From assembly GCF_037153985.1 (NCBI RefSeq), contig NZ_JBBAYI010000001.1, positions 186,001-250,000 of the forward strand: a stretch of 64,000 bases of DNA, read 5' to 3'. Shown one piece after another: positions 42,395 through 51,159 of this stretch. A program made the translations under genes and the position numbers. Every line of letters begins with the position of its first letter. The stretch's first letter is position 1. Below the pieces are notes generated by a model. It saw only the letters and a program-made list of their open reading frames with translations, was not told the DNA's origin and did not search any database. The stretch comes from Emticicia sp037153985 (GTDB taxonomy: Bacteria; Bacteroidota; Bacteroidia; Cytophagales; Spirosomataceae).

Positions 42395-45013
42395 ATGAAC
42401 TTTAATCAATATACCATAAAGGCTCAGGAGATTATCCAGAAGGCTGTTCAGATTGCGCAGGGTAATATGCAGCAAGCTGTTGAAACCGGGCATTTATTAA
42501 AGGCTTTGTTAGAAGAAGATGCCAATACGTCATCGTTTCTTTTAAACAAGTTAAATGTCAACCAGAATATTTTCAAGAAACGTCTGGAAGATATTGTAAA
42601 TGCTTATCCTAAAGTAAGTGGCGCACAGCCCTATTTAGGCAACGACCTCTCGGCTGCCTTAGCAAAGTCACAAACTTATCTAAAAGAATTTAACGACCAG
42701 TTTATTAGTGTCGAACTTCTTTATCTGGGATTAATTGCCGGAAAAGATTCTGTGGCAAACCTGATGAAAGAAGTCGGCTTTAAAGAAAAAGAACTAAAAT
42801 CCACCATACAAGAACTTAGAGGAAAAAATAACCCCGTGAAAGACCAAAACGCAGAAAACACTTACCAAGCCCTTGCACGTTATAGCAAAAATCTGAATGA
42901 TTTGGCTAGGCAAGGCAAAATTGACCCTGTAATCGGGCGTGATGACGAAATTCGTCGTGTGTTACAGATTTTATCACGCCGTACCAAAAATAACCCTATT
43001 CTGTTAGGTGAGCCAGGGGTTGGTAAAACGGCTATTGTTGAAGGGCTTGCGCAAAGAATCGTATCAGGCGATGTGCCAGAAAACCTTAAATCTAAAACCA
43101 TTGTATCGCTCGATATGGGTTTGTTGATTGCCGGTGCAAAATATAAAGGTGAATTCGAGGAACGTCTGAAAGCTGTTATCAAGGAAGTAACAGACTCAGA
43201 AGGGGAGATGGTCTTGTTCATTGACGAAATTCATACCCTTATTGGTGCAGGTGCTGGTGGCGAAGGAGCAATGGATGCCGCAAACTTACTGAAACCGGCC
43301 CTTTCGCGCGGGGAGCTTCATACCATAGGCGCAACCACCTTGAATGAGTATCAGAAATACATTGAAAAAGATAAAGCCCTTGAACGACGTTTTCAGGCCG
43401 TAATGGTTGATGAACCAACTGTGACGGATGCCATTTCGATTCTGAGAGGGATTAAAGAAAAATATGAGGTGCATCATGGCGTCAGGATTCAGGACGATGC
43501 CGTAATTGCAGCAGTAGAATTGTCAGACAGGTATATTTCAGACCGTTTTTTGCCCGATAAAGCAATTGACTTGATGGATGAAGCGGCTTCAAAATTACGC
43601 CTCGAGATGGATTCAGTTCCTGAAGAACTCGACGAACTGAACCGTAGAACCATGCAATTAGAAATTGAGCGTGAGGCAATTCGAAGAGAAAATAATAAAG
43701 ACAAAGAAAGCATTCTGAATAAAGAAATTGCCGACCTCAACGAAAGACGTAACGAGTTAAAGGCAAAATGGGAAAACGAGAAAAAATCAATCAATGAACT
43801 ACGTTCGTTGAAAGAACAAATCGAACAACTGAAATTAGAAGCCGAACAAGCCGAGCGGGCAGGAGATTATGGAAAAGTAGCCGAAATTCGGTATGGTAAG
43901 TTAGTTGAAGCCAATAATCAGTTAAATGCTATACAAAAACAGGCCGACAACACACAGGCCACTCTTTTACATGAGGAGGTGTCTGCCGAAAATATTGCTG
44001 AGGTTGTAGCTAAATGGACGGGTATTCCGGTGGCTAAAATGCTTCAGAGCGAACGTGAAAAATTATTGCATCTGGAAACCGAGCTACACAACAGGGTGGC
44101 AGGTCAAGACGAGGCCATTCAGGTAGTAGCCGATGCTGTACGTCGTTCACGTGCAGGGCTGCAAGACCCTAAACGTCCTATTGGTAGTTTCTTGTTTCTG
44201 GGGCCTACTGGTGTTGGTAAAACAGAATTAGCGAAGGCGCTAGCTGAGTATCTGTTTAATGACGATAACGCACTGGTCAGAATAGATATGAGTGAGTATC
44301 AGGAACGCCACGCTGTAAGCCGTTTGGTGGGGGCCCCTCCAGGATACGTTGGGTATGATGAAGGTGGACAGTTAACCGAGGCTATTCGTCGAAAACCTTA
44401 TAGTGTAGTATTACTCGACGAAATAGAAAAGGCTCACCCAGACGTTTGGAATATTCTGTTGCAGGTGCTTGATGAAGGTCGCCTCACCGATAACAAAGGG
44501 CGTATAGCCAATTTCAAGAATACAATTATTATCATGACCTCAAACATGGGTAGTAATATTATTCAGGAAAAATTTGCAGAAAACGAAGGTTGGAATTACC
44601 ACCTTATTCTGGAAGAAGCTAAAAATGCCGTTCTCGACCAATTGAAGGCTTATGTAAGGCCAGAGTTTTTGAACCGTATTGATGAAATTGTCTTGTTTGA
44701 GCCTTTAACCAAACAAAATTTACGCAAAATTATCAATATCCAGTTCAAGCAGATTCAGGCACGTGTAGCCGAACAAGGTATCACGCTTGAGGCTTCTGAA
44801 AGCGTACTCGAAAAACTGGGCGACGAAGGCTATGACCCAAGTTTTGGTGCCAGACCTTTGAAAAGAGTTTTACAACGTAAAATCTTGAATGAGCTTTCAA
44901 AAGAGATATTGGCTGGTAAGGTTCATAAAGACTCCGTAATTATGATGGAGCTAGACCACGACGGCGAAATTATTTTTGAAAATGTAGGAAGTGGAGCTTT
45001 TGAAATAGAATAG
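42395..45013 (+). CDS. clpB: ATP-dependent chaperone ClpB
   Basis: An 872-residue ClpB of normal length. It has the N-terminal repeat domain (residues 1-145), AAA1 with Walker A GEPGVGKT and Walker B LFIDEIHTL, the coiled-coil middle domain (about 405-525) and AAA2 with GPTGVGKTELAKAL and VVLLDEIEKAHPDV. ClpB resolubilises protein aggregates with DnaK. No CIRCE element is visible upstream; a TA-N3-TTTG near 42353 is off-consensus by one base. Confidence 0.97.
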   Translation: MNFNQYTIKAQEIIQKAVQIAQGNMQQAVETGHLLKALLEEDANTSSFLLNKLNVNQNIFKKRLEDIVNAYPKVSGAQPYLGNDLSAALAKSQTYLKEFNDQFISVELLYLGLIAGKDSVANLMKEVGFKEKELKSTIQELRGKNNPVKDQNAENTYQALARYSKNLNDLARQGKIDPVIGRDDEIRRVLQILSRRTKNNPILLGEPGVGKTAIVEGLAQRIVSGDVPENLKSKTIVSLDMGLLIAGAKYKGEFEERLKAVIKEVTDSEGEMVLFIDEIHTLIGAGAGGEGAMDAANLLKPALSRGELHTIGATTLNEYQKYIEKDKALERRFQAVMVDEPTVTDAISILRGIKEKYEVHHGVRIQDDAVIAAVELSDRYISDRFLPDKAIDLMDEAASKLRLEMDSVPEELDELNRRTMQLEIEREAIRRENNKDKESILNKEIADLNERRNELKAKWENEKKSINELRSLKEQIEQLKLEAEQAERAGDYGKVAEIRYGKLVEANNQLNAIQKQADNTQATLLHEEVSAENIAEVVAKWTGIPVAKMLQSEREKLLHLETELHNRVAGQDEAIQVVADAVRRSRAGLQDPKRPIGSFLFLGPTGVGKTELAKALAEYLFNDDNALVRIDMSEYQERHAVSRLVGAPPGYVGYDEGGQLTEAIRRKPYSVVLLDEIEKAHPDVWNILLQVLDEGRLTDNKGRIANFKNTIIIMTSNMGSNIIQEKFAENEGWNYHLILEEAKNAVLDQLKAYVRPEFLNRIDEIVLFEPLTKQNLRKIINIQFKQIQARVAEQGITLEASESVLEKLGDEGYDPSFGARPLKRVLQRKILNELSKEILAGKVHKDSVIMMELDHDGEIIFENVGSGAFEIE

Positions 45014-45033
45014 TAATAGATGGATTGATGATA

Positions 45034-45068
45034 ATTGCCGTTGGAATATTTCAACGGCATTTTTTTTA
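45034..45068 (+). terminator. Terminator after clpB
   Basis: TGCCGTTG (45036-45043) pairs with CAACGGCA (45052-45059) and is followed by eight T. Confidence 0.92.
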
Positions 45069-45292
45069 TTTATAGGGCCTTTCAGGTTATTGAACCTTAT
45101 TTTTTGCCCAAAACTACCGGATAATCAAAAATTTTGGAATTAAATATTTTTTTCAGGATTTTTACAAAAGCCACTCCTGTTGTGAAACCGTTGGGTTATG
45201 TGGTGCAAGATAATCGGTCAATTTTATCAGGGAATTGGCACAGCTCCGAGCAAATTCATAAATAAAATTCAGTAAATAAAGACAACACTCCA

Positions 45293-45676
45293 ATGAAAAA
45301 ACACAAATTTCTGATTTTAGTATTTGCCATACTTTGTGGTTGTGCCAACTATGGCGAAAAGGTTTCATTTACCAATCTGGATGTTTTTTATAAAGATGGT
45401 GCTACGCGCGTTCAAGCCCAAAAACTAGGTGATTGGCTTATATCGGAAGGGTTTACAGAAGATGGCGGTAATAAAACCGTTCAGCTTGTAAAAAATGGCA
45501 ATACCATGGTTTTTCGGATGGTTATAAAAAAAGGTCTTGAAAATGATGAAAAACTGATTGACTTAATGCGTGGCTTTTGCGATAGCCTTTCCGAAAATGT
45601 GTTTAACGGACAACGAGTGGAAATAAATTTATGCGATAAATATTTTGAAACCCTCAGAACAGTAGTGCAGTTATAA
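45293..45676 (+). CDS. Hypothetical lipoprotein
   Basis: A 127-residue protein with a lipoprotein signal (lipobox LCGC, Cys17). The mature part (KVSFTNLDVFYKDGATRVQA, AQKLGDWLISEGF, NEKLID-like helices) is soluble and unrecognised. It is flanked by a 280-bp upstream gap and a shared terminator. Function unknown. Confidence 0.7.
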   Translation: MKKHKFLILVFAILCGCANYGEKVSFTNLDVFYKDGATRVQAQKLGDWLISEGFTEDGGNKTVQLVKNGNTMVFRMVIKKGLENDEKLIDLMRGFCDSLSENVFNGQRVEINLCDKYFETLRTVVQL

Positions 45677-45713
45677 CTATTATACTGCTTCTTTACTGGC
45701 ATGATTAAAATAC

Positions 45714-45744
45714 ACAGATTGCTAAAGGGGCAATCTGTATATTT
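45714..45744. terminator. Bidirectional terminator overlapping the MarR-GNAT stop
   Basis: ACAGATTGC (45714-45722) pairs with GCAATCTGT (45730-45738), followed by ATATTTT. It includes the stop codon of the converging gene. Confidence 0.65.
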
Positions 45745-46699
45745 TAAGTTCAATACCTTTGGGTAAAATGTAATTATCAGGTACTGCATCATTGCTGATT
45801 AACTCAAAACCATTGCGTTCATAAAAACGATGAGCGGCATGAGTAACCAGCGGGGTATCCAGTAAAATTTCTTTAAAATTCTGCTTTCTGGCTTCCTGTA
45901 ATAATATTTCAAATAATCGTTGAGCCAAACCGAGCGTTTTGCCCCTATATGCTTTCTTGATAAACATCTTTCTTAAAACGGCTTGAGTATCGTTTAGCCG
46001 TTCTAATCCTATCGTTCCAATTACCTCATCTTTTTTATTGAGAGCCACCCAAAGCCAATTCCCTTTGTCGTTATAAAATGCTTTCAGGTTGTGTAAATCG
46101 GGTTGTCTTTGTGCTGTTAGGCCTAAGCCAAATTCACCATTCTGAATCCCAAGCACCATGTCTTCCACCTGTTGCTGGTATTTCTCTTCAAAAAGCCGAA
46201 TTTCAATTGAGAGGTTTCTCTGCTCTTCAAAAGTATCGTAATATTGCTTTTTGAAATCATTATTATCCAGAAAATGCTCAATTTCTTCTAGTGCTAGCAG
46301 GATATTCTGTTTTGATGCACGAATAACCTTCTCGTTGTTTTCTTTAAAACTTACCCACATTTCTTCTAATTGTGGTAAATTCTTCCATCCTTTTTCAGTT
46401 AGTTTTAAATGCCTTTTTCTGGCATCCAGCCCCGACTTCTCCGAAACTATCCACCCAGCTTTTTCCATTTCTTTTGCTAGCTGAATTACACCCGGATGGC
46501 TTATATGCAAGATTTCAGCAATTTCCATAATTCCTTTTTCACCTTCTTTGCTCAACAAATAAAACATGGGGAACCACTTTGATTCAAAATCAACACCTGA
46601 GTTTTTGTATATCTCCGAAACTGATTTCATCATCCGGTCGCTTAGCCTTTTCAAACGGCTACCTAGTGCCAAAGCACCTAAATCTGACATTAAATCCAT
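45722..46699 (-). CDS. MarR-type regulator fused to a GNAT acetyltransferase
   Basis: A 325-residue two-domain protein. Residues 1-140 are a MarR winged helix (KWFPMFYLLSKEGEKGIMEI, ISHPGVIQLAKEMEKAGW, DARKRHLKLTEKG). Residues 165-325 are a GNAT domain (LERLNDTQAVLRKMFIKKAY, RGKTLGLAQRLFEILLQEA, FYERNGFELI). This fusion is known in many bacteria. A double dyad operator starts 6 bp upstream of its ATG, which suggests autoregulation. It is divergent from another GNAT gene. Ligand and acetyl acceptor are unknown. Confidence 0.9.
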   Translation of the reverse strand: MDLMSDLGALALGSRLKRLSDRMMKSVSEIYKNSGVDFESKWFPMFYLLSKEGEKGIMEIAEILHISHPGVIQLAKEMEKAGWIVSEKSGLDARKRHLKLTEKGWKNLPQLEEMWVSFKENNEKVIRASKQNILLALEEIEHFLDNNDFKKQYYDTFEEQRNLSIEIRLFEEKYQQQVEDMVLGIQNGEFGLGLTAQRQPDLHNLKAFYNDKGNWLWVALNKKDEVIGTIGLERLNDTQAVLRKMFIKKAYRGKTLGLAQRLFEILLQEARKQNFKEILLDTPLVTHAAHRFYERNGFELISNDAVPDNYILPKGIELKIYRLPL

Positions 46700-46704
46700 A
46701 ATAT

Positions 46705-46732
46705 GTAATTGATTACGTAATTAGTTACGTAA
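46705..46732. promoter_or_regulatory. Probable MarR operator
   Basis: GTAATTGATTAC (46705-46716) is a perfect dyad; the 12-bp unit recurs as GTAATTAGTTAC at 46717-46728, and TTACGTAA palindromes lie at 46713 and 46725. It sits between divergent starts at 46699 and 46784. Confidence 0.65.
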
Positions 46733-46783
46733 ATATTTGGAGAATAATTTTATAATGCAAATTTTTGTGAAAAAATAAAATTA

Positions 46784-47296
46784 ATGGAAATAATAAACGC
46801 AACAATTGAAGACATAAATACCCTTATGGCACTTTATGATAGTGCTATTGCTCATCAGAAAGCTGTAAGTGATTTAGTATGGAAAGGTTTTGATAAAGCA
46901 ATGGTTTTAAAAGAAATTGAAGAAAACCGCCAATGGAAAATAATTATTGAAGGTAATGTAGCCTGCGTGTTTATGACAGCTTTTAATGACCCCGCTATTT
47001 GGGACGAACGTAATAAAGACGCAGCTATTTATATTCATCGGATTTCGACTAATCCTGATTTCAGGGGTAGAGGCTTTGTAAAACGCATTACTAATTGGGC
47101 AATTGATTACGCGAAAGCTAACAGAATAGATTTTGTAAGGCTCGATACTTGGCAAGACAACCCCAAATTGCACCAGCTTTATTTAAACGCAGGATATACC
47201 TATATTGGCAGAAAAACTATGCTTCCGGCAGCAGACCTGCCTGTTCATTATTGGGGAACAACGCTAGGCTTATTTGAAATAAGGGTTGTAGAATAA
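46784..47296 (+). CDS. GNAT family N-acetyltransferase
   Basis: A 170-residue GNAT protein with IHRISTNPDFRGRGFVKRIT as the acetyl-CoA-binding segment and KLHQLYLNAGYTYIGRK near the C-terminus. It is divergent from the MarR-GNAT gene and shares its operator region, so it may be under the same control. The substrate is unknown. Confidence 0.87.
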   Translation: MEIINATIEDINTLMALYDSAIAHQKAVSDLVWKGFDKAMVLKEIEENRQWKIIIEGNVACVFMTAFNDPAIWDERNKDAAIYIHRISTNPDFRGRGFVKRITNWAIDYAKANRIDFVRLDTWQDNPKLHQLYLNAGYTYIGRKTMLPAADLPVHYWGTTLGLFEIRVVE

Positions 47297-47299
47297 ATT

Positions 47300-47872
47300 T
47301 CAGCTTATTGCAATATCGTATTTATCCAACAATCCAGCCACGCCCTGTAAAGAAAATCTGGCTTTTTTTAGACGGTTCCTTTCAGGGTCAATCGAATAAT
47401 TATAGGCAGTTCTGAAGTCGGCTTTTTCAAGGTTAGTGTTATTAAAATTAGCTCGTGCCAAATCGGTATTATCAAATATGGCATTGCTTAAATCAGCCTC
47501 CGAGAAATCTGCTTCATGAATAATACAATCTTTGAATCGGGTCTTTTTGAGGTTTAATTTCTGGAAAACAGAAAGACTTAACAGACAATTGTCGAAATTT
47601 ACTTCAAACAGAAACGGATTACATTCATTGAAATGAACACCTAATAATTTGCATGATTTAAAGTGTATATTTTTGAAAGAAGTATTTTTGGTATGAGCCA
47701 TACTCAGGTTACAGTCATTAAAAATACATTCCGAAAATATATAGCCCGATAAATGGATTTCAGCAAAGTTGCAATTACTGAAAGTACAGTTTTCGTATTC
47801 TCCTTTGGCTAGTTGTACAACAGTAAAATCTATTTTTTCAAAAGATTTATCCTCAAAATAAGAGCTATTCAT
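47300..47872 (-). CDS. Pentapeptide-repeat protein, Qnr-like
   Basis: A 190-residue protein made of A(D/N)LxX-type pentapeptide repeats (ENCTFSNCNFAEIHLSGYIF, ADFSEADLSNAIFDNTDLA, ANFNNTNLEKADF), predicted to form a right-handed quadrilateral helix. The C-terminal segment DPERNRLKKARFSLQGVAGL resembles that of Qnr/McbG-type DNA-mimic proteins. Protection of gyrase is a possibility, not shown. It lies 7 bp downstream of an rRNA methyltransferase gene on the same strand. Confidence 0.85.
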   Translation of the reverse strand: MNSSYFEDKSFEKIDFTVVQLAKGEYENCTFSNCNFAEIHLSGYIFSECIFNDCNLSMAHTKNTSFKNIHFKSCKLLGVHFNECNPFLFEVNFDNCLLSLSVFQKLNLKKTRFKDCIIHEADFSEADLSNAIFDNTDLARANFNNTNLEKADFRTAYNYSIDPERNRLKKARFSLQGVAGLLDKYDIAIS

Positions 47873-47879
47873 AATCGTA

Positions 47880-48629
47880 TTATTTTTTCCTCATTAAATT
47901 GTCTAAAACGATGGCAGTGGCTATACCTACATTTAACGATTCGGCTCCTCCAAATCTTGGAATAGTTACTTTATTGGTAATAAATTGCTCAACAACCTCA
48001 CCAATGCCATTCGATTCGTTCCCCATCACAATGTAGCCGCCAGCCGGAAACCGGAACTCATGAAGGTTATCGCTATTCAGAAAAGTACCTATAATTGTTC
48101 CGCCTGATTCTTTGGTAACTGTTTCAAAATATTCTTTCAGATTCACATAATAGGTCTGTATTCTGGTAAACGAACCCATTGAGGCAGCAATTACTTTCGG
48201 GTTATAAAAATCAACAGTTGTATCAGAACATACAACTTTCTTTATGCCATACCAATCTGCAATGCGGAGAATCGTGCCCAAGTTACCCGGGTCTCGGATA
48301 TCGTCAAGTACTAATACAAATTCTGCACTGGCTGCTTGCAAAGGAACATTAGGGTTCATTTTAACTACGGCTACGGCAGAATCGTTACTTTGAAGGGTAC
48401 TTGTTTTTTCGAGTTCAGTTTGAGAAATTTGTTCAACCGATATTTTTTTTAATTTTTTTTCGTTTTCTTCAAAGAATTTAGAAGTACACAGCAACAACTC
48501 AATCTGAAAATCGGAATCAATTAATTCCAGAACACTTTTAGCTCCTTCTACTAAAAAAGCTTTGTGTTCTTGACGATATTTTTTTATTTGTAAGGATTGA
48601 ACGTATTTTTGTTGCTGCTTTGAAAACAT
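47880..48629 (-). CDS. TrmH/SpoU family RNA methyltransferase
   Basis: A 249-residue SPOUT methyltransferase with an N-terminal substrate-binding domain (residues 1-95) and a catalytic domain bearing the three SpoU motifs: LDDIRDPGNLGTILRIADW, IVMGNESNGI and VTIPRFGGAESLNVGIATAI. It probably 2'-O-methylates a 23S rRNA or tRNA ribose. It is co-transcribed with the pentapeptide gene. Its ATG is only 14 bp from that of the divergent OMP gene. Confidence 0.9.
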   Translation of the reverse strand: MFSKQQQKYVQSLQIKKYRQEHKAFLVEGAKSVLELIDSDFQIELLLCTSKFFEENEKKLKKISVEQISQTELEKTSTLQSNDSAVAVVKMNPNVPLQAASAEFVLVLDDIRDPGNLGTILRIADWYGIKKVVCSDTTVDFYNPKVIAASMGSFTRIQTYYVNLKEYFETVTKESGGTIIGTFLNSDNLHEFRFPAGGYIVMGNESNGIGEVVEQFITNKVTIPRFGGAESLNVGIATAIVLDNLMRKK

Positions 48630-48643
48630 ATTGATTTATATTT

Positions 48644-51154
48644 ATGCGTTTTTCTTATTTATCACCAAAACATACAGGCCCTTCTAAAACACCAAGCAAT
48701 GTTTTGTGTGATAAAATTAAATATCTGCCTTTACTTTTTTTACTATTCTTTTCTTGTGTTCGGAAGATAGAATTAAAGCCGGGCGAATACCGTTTACATA
48801 ATCTGGCTTTCAAAGGTAATAAACAAATTTCAACTGAGGAATTAGAATACCTGATTCCGCCTACACAAAAACCAAATCGCCGACCGCTCAATTTGCCCAT
48901 AACTCCGTATGTTGCTTTCTATAATTTAGGAAAAACTTTCTATAATAAAGAGAAAATCGAAAGCCGATGGAAAAAATGGACTTCACGCCTTGATGCGCTG
49001 CCTGTTCCTTTAGTGTATGATGCCGAAATTGAAAAGAAAAGAAAAAAGTACCAACGTAAGGCAAATATTTATAAGGAACGTCTGGAAACAAAAGAAAACT
49101 GGTGGATGAAAAATGTAGGCGAACCACCCGCAAAAATTACTGAATTTGCTATTAAACGTACTTCTGATAACATTCAGAAATACTTATATAACAAGGGCTT
49201 TTTTGATAATGTAGTTACGTATCAGATTGATACTGCCAATTCAAATAAAGGAATAAAAGTAACGTATCTGGTAGATGAAAAAAACGCATACCTAATAGAT
49301 AGCATTACCTATGATATTAAAGATATAAAAGTCGATAGTATTATAAAAAAATCTCTTACGGCCAGTCTGATTAACACATCACAAAGAGTTGATATGAATA
49401 ATATCAATCTGGAAAAAAGCAGAATGGAACTCGTCCTGAAAGATGAAGGATACTACAATTTTGTAGCCAAAAACTACATCAGTACCGAAATAGATACAAC
49501 TGATTATATCAAAAAAAATTATAGAGTAAATATCAGAATGATTGTTCGGAATCCATCGCTGAAAAACCAGCACGAGCAGTTTCGTTTTGACTCCGTTAAC
49601 TTTATATCTGCCGACCCCTCCAACGACAACACTGTACGTGGCGATACCACACAAACTACCTATAATGGTGTTAATTATACATTTATAGGCAAAAGGTTTC
49701 CTGCACGCTTGCTCGATAAAAAAATACTTATTCGTCCGGGGCAATTATTCAAAGTATCTTCCGTAAATGAAACCAATCGGCAACTCTATGGGCTCGACCA
49801 GTTTGCTTTTGCTAACATTCGTTTTACCCAATTGGCTGATAATAAGTTACGCACCGATATCATAGCCCCAACGAATCCGAAATATACGGCTGCTTATAAT
49901 TTCGATGTTAATAACATTAACGGAATTCTGGGAGGTGGAGCCAACGTATCATTAAGAGCAAGAAATTTGCTTAGTGTACTTGAAACTACTGAACTTGGGC
50001 TAAGAGCTAATCTGGAAGGGCAACCCGGGCTTGATACTACCGTACAGCGAAGCCGCGAATTAGGGGCGAATCTGGCGTTTAATTTTCCGAAGATTATCTT
50101 CTTCAATAAAATATCAAATATATTAAGCCTTAAAAGCCCGCGCACACAGGTAGCTGTTAGTTATAACAATTCGTCACAGCAGTTGTATCGCCGTCAGGTT
50201 GTCAGGCTAACGGCCAATTACTCATGGCAACGGTCAAAATACGAAACTATCCAGATTTCTCCTTTTGACATAAACCTGATAAATACGCCCTATAAAAGTT
50301 TTGCTTTTGATTCCATCCTGACTTCCGAAGCCGCTAGGGGTAATAACCTGAAAGTGTTATTCGACCCTCAGTTTGTGTCAAGTATTAACGCCACATATAT
50401 ATTCAATAATCAGCAACAGGGTAAGAATGTACGTGCCAGATACCTTCGGATTTTTGTTGAGTCGGGCGGAACAACCCTTAATTTTTTCCCTGACAGAAAT
50501 AAAATAAAGTTTATAGACCGCCTTTTTCCGTTAGATACCACTACTCAACGCGCTTATTTCAGGTTTATAAAGGTAAATGTTGATTTCAGAAAATATTACC
50601 CTATTAATAGCCGTGACTCTTGGGCGTATCGGGTTAATGTCGGAGTGGCTCATCCGTATGGCGATAATCAGGCATTGCCTTTTGAAAAGAACTTTTTTAT
50701 AGGTGGGCCTAATAGCATAAGGGCTTGGCGGCCTCGGTCATTAGGGCCTGGTTCGGCTCAGGGTGTAACTGTGGGTAACCGTTTTTTTCAACAACCAGGA
50801 GACATTCTGCTTGAAGGAAGTGTGGAGTACCGGAAATATCTTTTCAGATTTATTGGCAACTGGAATGCAGGTTTATTTGTAGATGCAGGCAACGTTTGGA
50901 AATGGTACCAGATTACCTCTAAGTTTGATGAGGCCAATTTTGATTGGGGGCGTTTCTATAAAGAATTTGCCGTAGGTACTGGCGCAGGGATTCGTCTGGA
51001 CTTAGATTACTTTATTGCACGTTTTGATTGGGGTGTGAAAGTAATAGACCCTTCCAGAGCAGAAGGTGACCGCTTTGTTTTGAATAAAACTAAACTCGGC
51101 CGGAACAATGACTATTATCCGGTTTTTCATTTCGCAATTGGTTATCCGTTCTAG
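48644..51154 (+). CDS. tamL: TamL-like BamA/TamA family outer membrane lipoprotein
   Basis: An 836-residue OMP85-family protein. The N-terminal signal ends in a lipobox (LFFSC, Cys38), as in TamL of Bacteroidota. POTRA domains cover about residues 45-400, and a 16-strand beta-barrel follows, with the conserved FFIGGPNSIRAWRPRSLGPG at about 685-704 and a final strand ending HFAIGYPF. It acts with TamB in envelope assembly. The ATG at 48644 gives a long N-region; TTG at 48704 would give a compact lipoprotein signal and cannot be excluded. Confidence 0.88.
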   Translation: MRFSYLSPKHTGPSKTPSNVLCDKIKYLPLLFLLFFSCVRKIELKPGEYRLHNLAFKGNKQISTEELEYLIPPTQKPNRRPLNLPITPYVAFYNLGKTFYNKEKIESRWKKWTSRLDALPVPLVYDAEIEKKRKKYQRKANIYKERLETKENWWMKNVGEPPAKITEFAIKRTSDNIQKYLYNKGFFDNVVTYQIDTANSNKGIKVTYLVDEKNAYLIDSITYDIKDIKVDSIIKKSLTASLINTSQRVDMNNINLEKSRMELVLKDEGYYNFVAKNYISTEIDTTDYIKKNYRVNIRMIVRNPSLKNQHEQFRFDSVNFISADPSNDNTVRGDTTQTTYNGVNYTFIGKRFPARLLDKKILIRPGQLFKVSSVNETNRQLYGLDQFAFANIRFTQLADNKLRTDIIAPTNPKYTAAYNFDVNNINGILGGGANVSLRARNLLSVLETTELGLRANLEGQPGLDTTVQRSRELGANLAFNFPKIIFFNKISNILSLKSPRTQVAVSYNNSSQQLYRRQVVRLTANYSWQRSKYETIQISPFDINLINTPYKSFAFDSILTSEAARGNNLKVLFDPQFVSSINATYIFNNQQQGKNVRARYLRIFVESGGTTLNFFPDRNKIKFIDRLFPLDTTTQRAYFRFIKVNVDFRKYYPINSRDSWAYRVNVGVAHPYGDNQALPFEKNFFIGGPNSIRAWRPRSLGPGSAQGVTVGNRFFQQPGDILLEGSVEYRKYLFRFIGNWNAGLFVDAGNVWKWYQITSKFDEANFDWGRFYKEFAVGTGAGIRLDLDYFIARFDWGVKVIDPSRAEGDRFVLNKTKLGRNNDYYPVFHFAIGYPF

Positions 51155-51159
51155 AGAAC

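Noticed and set aside
45162..45368. Minus-strand 68-codon frame after clpB
   Set aside because: It overlaps the start and lipobox of the plus-strand lipoprotein gene and has no family features.
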